A stretch of 64,000 nucleotides of DNA from positions 62,001 to 126,000 of the forward strand of contig UQZA01000002.1 of NCBI GenBank assembly GCA_900545515.1. The letters are read 5' to 3'. Of the stretch, positions 60,017 to 64,000 are shown piece by piece. The position numbers and the translations under genes are program-made. Origin of the DNA: an uncultured Eubacteriales bacterium (GTDB lineage: Bacteria; Bacillota; Clostridia; Oscillospirales; Oscillospiraceae). How positions within the stretch are numbered: the stretch's first letter is position 1; every line of letters starts with the position of its first letter. The notes under the pieces were generated by a model. That model was not told the origin of the DNA. It did no database searches and was given only the letters and a program-made list of their open reading frames with translations.

Positions 60017-61024
60017 TCAGGATTCTGACATACTTCCAGGATTCCCCGGAAGAGTAGCTCGTTTGGCAGGATGGCGGCGTCTGCGGCGGCGGGTTTGGCG
60101 GGTGGATTCGGCTTTTTCCGCCCGCTTGGCGTAGGCCAGGGCGGCCTCGGAGTCGCCTTGGTAGGTGAGGCGGCTGACCCGGAAGGTGCCTCCGGTCTCT
60201 GGGCTCAGGCGGACGCGGATCAGGAAATCGCCGTGCTCCGGGCACTGGGCCAGGGCCATGTACCGCCGGCCAGGCTGGGAAAACCAGCGGCGGCAGGTCA
60301 TTTGCGCCCCACAGGTGGGGCAGAGGTTGTCCGGCCCGGCCATGTGGTCCAGGGCCTCTTCCTTTCCGGCCAGACCGTAATATACCTGCCGGGTGAGGCA
60401 GCCGGGGAGTTCTGCCCCGTGGAAGCCGTTTTCATGGCTTTGGAGGGCCGCCTCGTACTCCTGGATGCCCCGTTTCAGATCCAGGCGTGCGCAGATAAGA
60501 GCAGTGTGATAGGCATCCCCCAGGGCGTCATGGGCAGGGCGGCTGGGGGGGATCTGGAAAAACGCCAGGGCGGTCTTCAGGGCTTTCTGGGAGCTGGAAC
60601 CGTCTGTCTGGGCGTTGAACATCATCTGGGCGTTGTACCAACGGCGGGTCCAGTCTGCTGGCAGCTGAAACAGAGCCAGGTTTTCCTGCAAAATGGCAAT
60701 ATCATCGAAGCCCCAGGTGAGAAAGGCCACATCCTCCCCACACCAGGCTCGGAATTGCTCCATGGCCTCCGGAAAGGGGATGCCCTCAGCCTTCAGCCGG
60801 GCTTCCTGAATGCCGGTGAGCTTGGAGACCCGCTTGTTCAGGCGGCGGTAAAACCGGGGCTTGATCAGGACCTGAAATTCATCAGCCACCGTCTGGTCCT
60901 CCAGGATCCGGACAGCGCCAATTTGAATAATTTCCCCCCGAATTTGCACAGGGAGCGGCTTTTTTGCCGAAGGAGACCCGGGCCAGGGCTGATTCCATTC
61001 CATATCCAGTATGATATAATCCAT
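60017..61024 (-). CDS. DEDDh-type 3'-5' exonuclease
   Basis: A 335-residue nuclease of the DnaQ/RNase T superfamily. The acidic residues of the first motif are in IILDMEWNQ, and the second Asp is in TWGFDDIAILQ. The DEDDh motif is in PAHDALGDAYHTA near residue 162-174. A C-terminal zinc-ribbon-like pair (CPTCGAQMTC, CPEHGDF) and a very basic tail (TRRRRRRHPAKR) may bind nucleic acid. It resembles KapD-like inhibitors of sporulation only in general fold. It is monocistronic. Confidence 0.85.
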   Translation of the reverse strand: MDYIILDMEWNQPWPGSPSAKKPLPVQIRGEIIQIGAVRILEDQTVADEFQVLIKPRFYRRLNKRVSKLTGIQEARLKAEGIPFPEAMEQFRAWCGEDVAFLTWGFDDIAILQENLALFQLPADWTRRWYNAQMMFNAQTDGSSSQKALKTALAFFQIPPSRPAHDALGDAYHTALICARLDLKRGIQEYEAALQSHENGFHGAELPGCLTRQVYYGLAGKEEALDHMAGPDNLCPTCGAQMTCRRWFSQPGRRYMALAQCPEHGDFLIRVRLSPETGGTFRVSRLTYQGDSEAALAYAKRAEKAESTRQTRRRRRRHPAKRATLPGNPGSMSES

Positions 61025-61067
61025 GGGGGCAACGACTCCTGTCTGTCAGCTTTGCATCAGTTTAGAT

Positions 61068-61097
61068 ATCATATCACATTTCTGCACAGGCTGTAAA
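61068..61097 (-). promoter_or_regulatory. Promoter of the exonuclease gene
   Basis: TTTACA at 61097-61092, 18 bases, TATGAT at 61073-61068. Confidence 0.55.
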
Positions 61098-61126
61098 CAG
61101 AAAGTTTTGATTTTGTATTGCGGCCG

Positions 61127-61252
61127 TGTAGGATTTACCATGATGTGTGAACACCGGCCCAGGGGTTGTGGAAATGTGTGGAACCCCCACAGTGGTTTTC
61201 CGCATTTTCATAGCTACCCGCCTGGCGTCCACACATTATGGTAAATCCTACA
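61127..61252. mobile_element. MITE-like palindromic element upstream of rplU
   Basis: A 126-base unit with 29-base terminal inverted repeats (TGTAGGATTTACCAT at each end; 26 of 29 positions pair). The inner arms are also partly complementary, so the whole can fold into one long hairpin. It encodes nothing. A degraded half copy lies at 43661-43703. No target duplication was clear. Confidence 0.7.
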
Positions 61253-61281
61253 ATTTTCCGGGAGAATTGCGGAGAATTTCC

Positions 61282-61310
61282 TTGACAACCCCGTTTTTGG
61301 ATGATAAAAT
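61282..61310 (+). promoter_or_regulatory. Promoter of the rplU operon
   Basis: TTGACA at 61282-61287, 17 bases, TAAAAT at 61305-61310. Confidence 0.85.
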
Positions 61311-61315
61311 AGACG

Positions 61316-61402
61316 AGCCGCATTGAAGGGGCTTTAAGTTGGTGTGCCCAAATGGGCCCACGCCCCCAGAGCGAGACTACCAAGGAAAGTAGGTGCAAAA
61401 TC
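61316..61402 (+). promoter_or_regulatory. Structured 5' leader of rplU
   Basis: About 85 bases between promoter and start codon with a hairpin around GGTGTGCCC/GGGCCCACGCC at 61340-61364. L21 leaders regulate this operon in Firmicutes, but the motif match here is not certain. Confidence 0.45.
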
Positions 61403-61714
61403 GTGAAAGCAGTGATTGTGACCGGTGGTAAGCAGTACACCGTGGCGGAGGGCGACGTGATCTACGTCGAGAAGCTGGGTGTGGAGGCTGAGAACACCGT
61501 GACCTTCGACCAGGTTCTGGCTGTGGTGGACGGGGAGAACTCCAAGTTCGGCAAGCCCATGGTTGCCGGCGCCACCGTAGAGGGCAAGGTCATTAAGAAC
61601 GGCAAGGGCAAGAAGATTGTGGTCTTCAAGTACCGTCCCAAGAAGGACTCCAAGTCCATCCGGGGCCACCGCCAGCCGTACACCAAGGTGGAAATCACCA
61701 AGATTGCCCTGTAA
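61403..61714 (+). CDS. rplU: Ribosomal protein L21
   Basis: A 103-residue 50S protein. It begins (M)KAVIVTGGKQYTVAEGD, has the core KIVVFKYRPKKDSKSIRGHR, and ends KVEITKIAL. The start is a GTG with AGGTG eight bases upstream, giving the normal length; an ATG 17 codons earlier adds residues not in the family. It is the first gene of the rplU-prp-rpmA unit. Confidence 0.95.
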   Translation: MKAVIVTGGKQYTVAEGDVIYVEKLGVEAENTVTFDQVLAVVDGENSKFGKPMVAGATVEGKVIKNGKGKKIVVFKYRPKKDSKSIRGHRQPYTKVEITKIAL

Positions 61715-61717
61715 GCC

Positions 61718-62041
61718 ATGACAAAAGTTGAATTTTTCACCCAGGATGACAGAATCACCGGATTCTGCTGCTCTGGGCACAGCGGTTACGGCGAGGCCGG
61801 GACGGACATTGTGTGCGCTGCCGTCTCTGCTGCCGTCAACCTCACCGAGTGCACCGTCAATGACGTGTGCGGCGCTCGGGCCAAGGTCCGGGTGGACGAG
61901 GGGAAGGCCTCCGTCACCCTGACCCTTCCCGCTGCCTGTGACGAGGAGGAGTCCGTCCAGGCCGCCCTGAGCGGCCTCATGGTTTACCTCATTGGTCTGC
62001 GGGAGGAATACCCAGATTATCTCGATGTTTTGGAGGTGTAA
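61718..62041 (+). CDS. prp: Ribosomal-processing cysteine protease Prp
   Basis: Prp removes the N-terminal extension of L27 in Firmicutes. The 107-residue protein has the catalytic His and Cys in SGHSGYGEAGTDIVCAAVSA, the expected spacing. It lies between rplU and rpmA, three bases after rplU, the canonical order. Confidence 0.94.
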   Translation: MTKVEFFTQDDRITGFCCSGHSGYGEAGTDIVCAAVSAAVNLTECTVNDVCGARAKVRVDEGKASVTLTLPAACDEEESVQAALSGLMVYLIGLREEYPDYLDVLEV

Positions 62042-62043
62042 AT

Positions 62044-62325
62044 ATGCTGAAAATTGGCATTCAGTTCTTCGCCCATAAAAAAGGCGGCGGTTCCACCAAG
62101 AACGGCCGTGATTCCGAGTCCAAGCGGCTGGGCGTGAAGCGGGCCGACGGTCAGTTCGTTCTGGCTGGCAACATCCTGGTCCGTCAGAGAGGCACCCACA
62201 TCCATCCCGGCACCAACGTGGGCATCGGCAGCGATGACACACTGTTCGCTCTCATCGACGGTACCGTCCGTTTTGAGCGGAAGGGCAAGGATCGGAAGCA
62301 GTGCTGCGTGTACGCGGAGCAGTAA
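62044..62325 (+). CDS. rpmA: Ribosomal protein L27 with cleavable N-terminus
   Basis: A 93-residue 50S protein at the peptidyl-transferase centre. The start MLKIGIQFFAHKKGGGST shows the Prp cleavage site between Phe-Phe and Ala-His, so mature L27 begins AHKKGGG. The rest (GTHIHPGTNVGIGSDDTLFA) is standard. Two bases separate it from prp. A strong terminator follows, unlike in genomes where obg is read through. Confidence 0.97.
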   Translation: MLKIGIQFFAHKKGGGSTKNGRDSESKRLGVKRADGQFVLAGNILVRQRGTHIHPGTNVGIGSDDTLFALIDGTVRFERKGKDRKQCCVYAEQ

Positions 62326-62336
62326 TAACGGACAAA

Positions 62337-62371
62337 GGGCTGTTGCATACTATCTGCAACGGCCCTTTTTT
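62337..62371 (+). terminator. Terminator of the rplU-rpmA transcript
   Basis: An 11-bp stem (GGGC-GTTGCA and complement with one mismatched pair, 7-base loop) followed by T6. Confidence 0.9.
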
Positions 62372-62734
62372 CTTCTGGCGTCCTGCTTGCAGAGCCCATG
62401 GACCTGGGCGGGCTGCGCAAACGGGACGGCAATCTCCCCGACTTAGGGGCCAGGCGCATAGCGCCATAGGATTTTTCACTTGCCAGTGGCAGGTGACCCT
62501 GCAATTCCAGGGGACCGCCACCAGGCGGTCGGGTGAGGAATGGCGACCACACAACGCGGAAGCCTCTGCTTCCGTCTGTAAGCGTGTGTAAACCGCAACA
62601 TCTCGCCGTTCCACATTCGCCGCGGCCTCCCCCGGGGAAGCCAGGGTGCTCCCGCACCAGTGCGGTTGCAGGCAGTGCAGCTTTAGCGGTTACGCATAAC
62701 CCCGGGGAGAAATGGACCATAAGGAGGCGCTTCG
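62372..62734. other. Gap between rpmA and obg, with repeat
   Basis: About 360 bases without a supported gene. It has several short G/C-rich hairpins and the repeat at 62624-62678. No clear promoter for obg was found. Confidence 0.5.
62624..62678 (+). repeat. Interspersed repeat, copy B
   Basis: Resembles 50414-50472: a CCCCCGGGG core, AAGCCAGGG, then CCAGTGCG in the same order and spacing. Confidence 0.55.
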
Positions 62735-64000
62735 ATGTTTGTAGATAAGGTCAGGATTACCGTCTCCGCCGGAAAGGGCGGCGACGGCGCGGTGGCGTTT
62801 CACCGGGAGAAATATGTGGCGGCAGGCGGCCCGGATGGGGGCGATGGCGGCCACGGCGGCAGCGTGGTCCTCCGGGTCAACGACAATTTGACCACGCTGA
62901 TGGACTTCCGGTACAAACGGAAATATACTGCGGCCCCCGGCGGCGATGGACAGGGCTCTCGCTGCACTGGGAAACGGGGAGAAAATCTGGTAATTCAGGT
63001 TCCCCGGGGAACGGTGGTCCGGGACGCGGAGACGGAGCAAATCATTGTGGACATGTCTGGGAACGAGGACTTTATTCTGGCGCGTGGCGGCCGTGGCGGC
63101 TGGGGCAATAAACACTTTGCCACCCCCACCCGGCAAGTGCCCCGCTTTGCCAAGGCGGGCCTGCCTGGGGAGTGCCGGGATGTGATTTTGGAGCTGAAGC
63201 TTCTGGCAGATGTGGGCCTTGTGGGCTTCCCCAACGTGGGAAAGTCCACCCTGCTCTCTGTGACCTCCAATGCCCGGCCCAAGATTGCCAACTACCATTT
63301 TACCACCCTCTTCCCCAACCTGGGGGTCATTTATGTGGATGAGGGCGTCTCCTTTGTGATGGCCGATATTCCGGGTATCATTGAGGGCGCGGCTGAGGGG
63401 GCGGGCCTGGGCCATGATTTTCTGCGCCACATTGACCGCTGCCGTCTGCTGGTCCATGTGGTGGACGTCTCCGGTAGCGAGGGCCGGGACCCGGTGGAGG
63501 ACTTCGACAAAATCTGCGCAGAGCTTCATGAGTACTCCGTGGACCTGTCCAACCGGCCTATGATTGTAGCGGCCAATAAATGCGACCTACTGGAGCCGGA
63601 CTCCGACAACCTGCAGCGGCTCCGGGACCATGTAGCGGCTCTGGGCTGTGATTTTTACGAGATTTCTGCCGCAACCACCATGGGCGCCCGCCATCTGATG
63701 CAGGTGGTGGCTGCCAGACTCCGGGAGCTGCCTCCCATTACGGTTTATGAGCCGGAGTATGTGAAGCCTCTGCCCCAGGCTGGAGATCCCCGGGAGCTGG
63801 AGATTGACCACTACGGGGACACCTGGGTGGTTTCCGGCGCCTGGATGGAGCGGCTCCTGGGGGATGTAAATTTTGACGACTACGAGTCTCGGAATTATTT
63901 TGACCGTCAGCTGCGCAAATGCGGCCTGTTTGACCGCCTGGAGGAACTGGGGATTCGGGATGGAGACACAGTAAGCATTTACGACTGGGAATTCACTTAC
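62735..64000 (+). CDS. obg: GTPase Obg/CgtA (reaches right edge, stop not seen)
   Basis: Obg is an essential ribosome-assembly GTPase. The 422 visible residues hold the glycine-rich Obg fold (AGKGGDGAVAFHREK, GGPDGGDGGHGG), the G domain with GFPNVGKSTLL, the DIPGIIEGA switch and the NKCD motif, and a C-terminal OCT domain ending VSIYDWEFTY. That end matches the family terminus, so only the stop codon and at most a few residues are missing. AAGGAGG precedes the ATG. Confidence 0.96.
   Translation, partial: MFVDKVRITVSAGKGGDGAVAFHREKYVAAGGPDGGDGGHGGSVVLRVNDNLTTLMDFRYKRKYTAAPGGDGQGSRCTGKRGENLVIQVPRGTVVRDAETEQIIVDMSGNEDFILARGGRGGWGNKHFATPTRQVPRFAKAGLPGECRDVILELKLLADVGLVGFPNVGKSTLLSVTSNARPKIANYHFTTLFPNLGVIYVDEGVSFVMADIPGIIEGAAEGAGLGHDFLRHIDRCRLLVHVVDVSGSEGRDPVEDFDKICAELHEYSVDLSNRPMIVAANKCDLLEPDSDNLQRLRDHVAALGCDFYEISAATTMGARHLMQVVAARLRELPPITVYEPEYVKPLPQAGDPRELEIDHYGDTWVVSGAWMERLLGDVNFDDYESRNYFDRQLRKCGLFDRLEELGIRDGDTVSIYDWEFTY

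Noticed and set aside
1..64000. A check for CRISPR arrays, prophage modules and toxin-antitoxin pairs.
   Set aside because: No regularly spaced direct repeats, phage structural genes or recognisable toxin-antitoxin gene pairs were seen.

Overview
The window looks like chromosomal DNA of a high-GC, spore-forming member of the Clostridia, most likely an Oscillospiraceae-type gut bacterium. This is inferred from spore genes (yabP, yabQ, a YtvI-type permease), A/G-rich ribosome binding sites, a ZTP riboswitch before purE, a surface protease with S-layer (SLH) modules, and Firmicutes gene orders (ylxM-ffh-rpsP-khpA and rplU-prp-rpmA-obg). It is mostly core genome. There is no CRISPR array, prophage or intact insertion sequence.

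Positions 1-14223, minus strand: one long de novo purine operon, read purE-purC-purF-like-purF-purM-purN-purO-(REP-associated transposase)-purB-AICAR formyltransferase-purD-purL. The last gene runs off the left edge. A consensus promoter, a ZTP (pfl) riboswitch and an overlapping intrinsic terminator lie before purE. PurH is replaced by a stand-alone AICAR formyltransferase plus a PurO-type IMP cyclohydrolase. PurD carries a Sel1-like tail. A second PurF homologue has lost its glutaminase cysteine. The transposase gene contains REP palindromes.

Positions 14719-20545, minus: rpiB, an SDR oxidoreductase, the S1-domain/divIC/yabQ/yabP sporulation-division group, an RluD-type pseudouridine synthase, lspA, a NusG domain II protein and ApbE. 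Positions 20556-22713: a metal-handling locus with CooT and a His-rich protein on minus, and a CsoR-family repressor plus two unknown genes on plus, transcribed from back-to-back consensus promoters.

Positions 22735-34193: a second pseudouridine synthase, a YtvI-like permease, an ACT-domain protein next to an aspartokinase that lacks ACT domains, small membrane proteins, nrdR, a lipoprotein, the ylxM-ffh-rpsP-khpA operon, an unknown 338-residue protein and an ArsR-type regulator. Positions 34495-39639: a 1714-residue secreted subtilase with SLH domains.

Positions 39896-43218: a small redox cluster (CMD-cupin protein, aldo/keto reductase, flavodoxin) divergent from a LysR regulator. It is followed by an IS3 relic, a relic of a palindromic element, tRNA-Met and tRNA-Glu, a MATE exporter, a Na/Pi cotransporter, a membrane-anchored MerR regulator, HutD, TcdA and a membrane-anchored parvulin.

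Positions 53123-64000: nudC-gluQ-ProX deacylase-LCP on minus; an acyl-CoA-ligase-like gene, a DUF1624 acyltransferase and a GNAT gene on plus; a DEDD exonuclease; then rplU-prp-rpmA and, after a terminator and a repeat-bearing 360-base gap, obg, which reaches the right edge. A palindromic MITE-like element sits just upstream of the rplU promoter.
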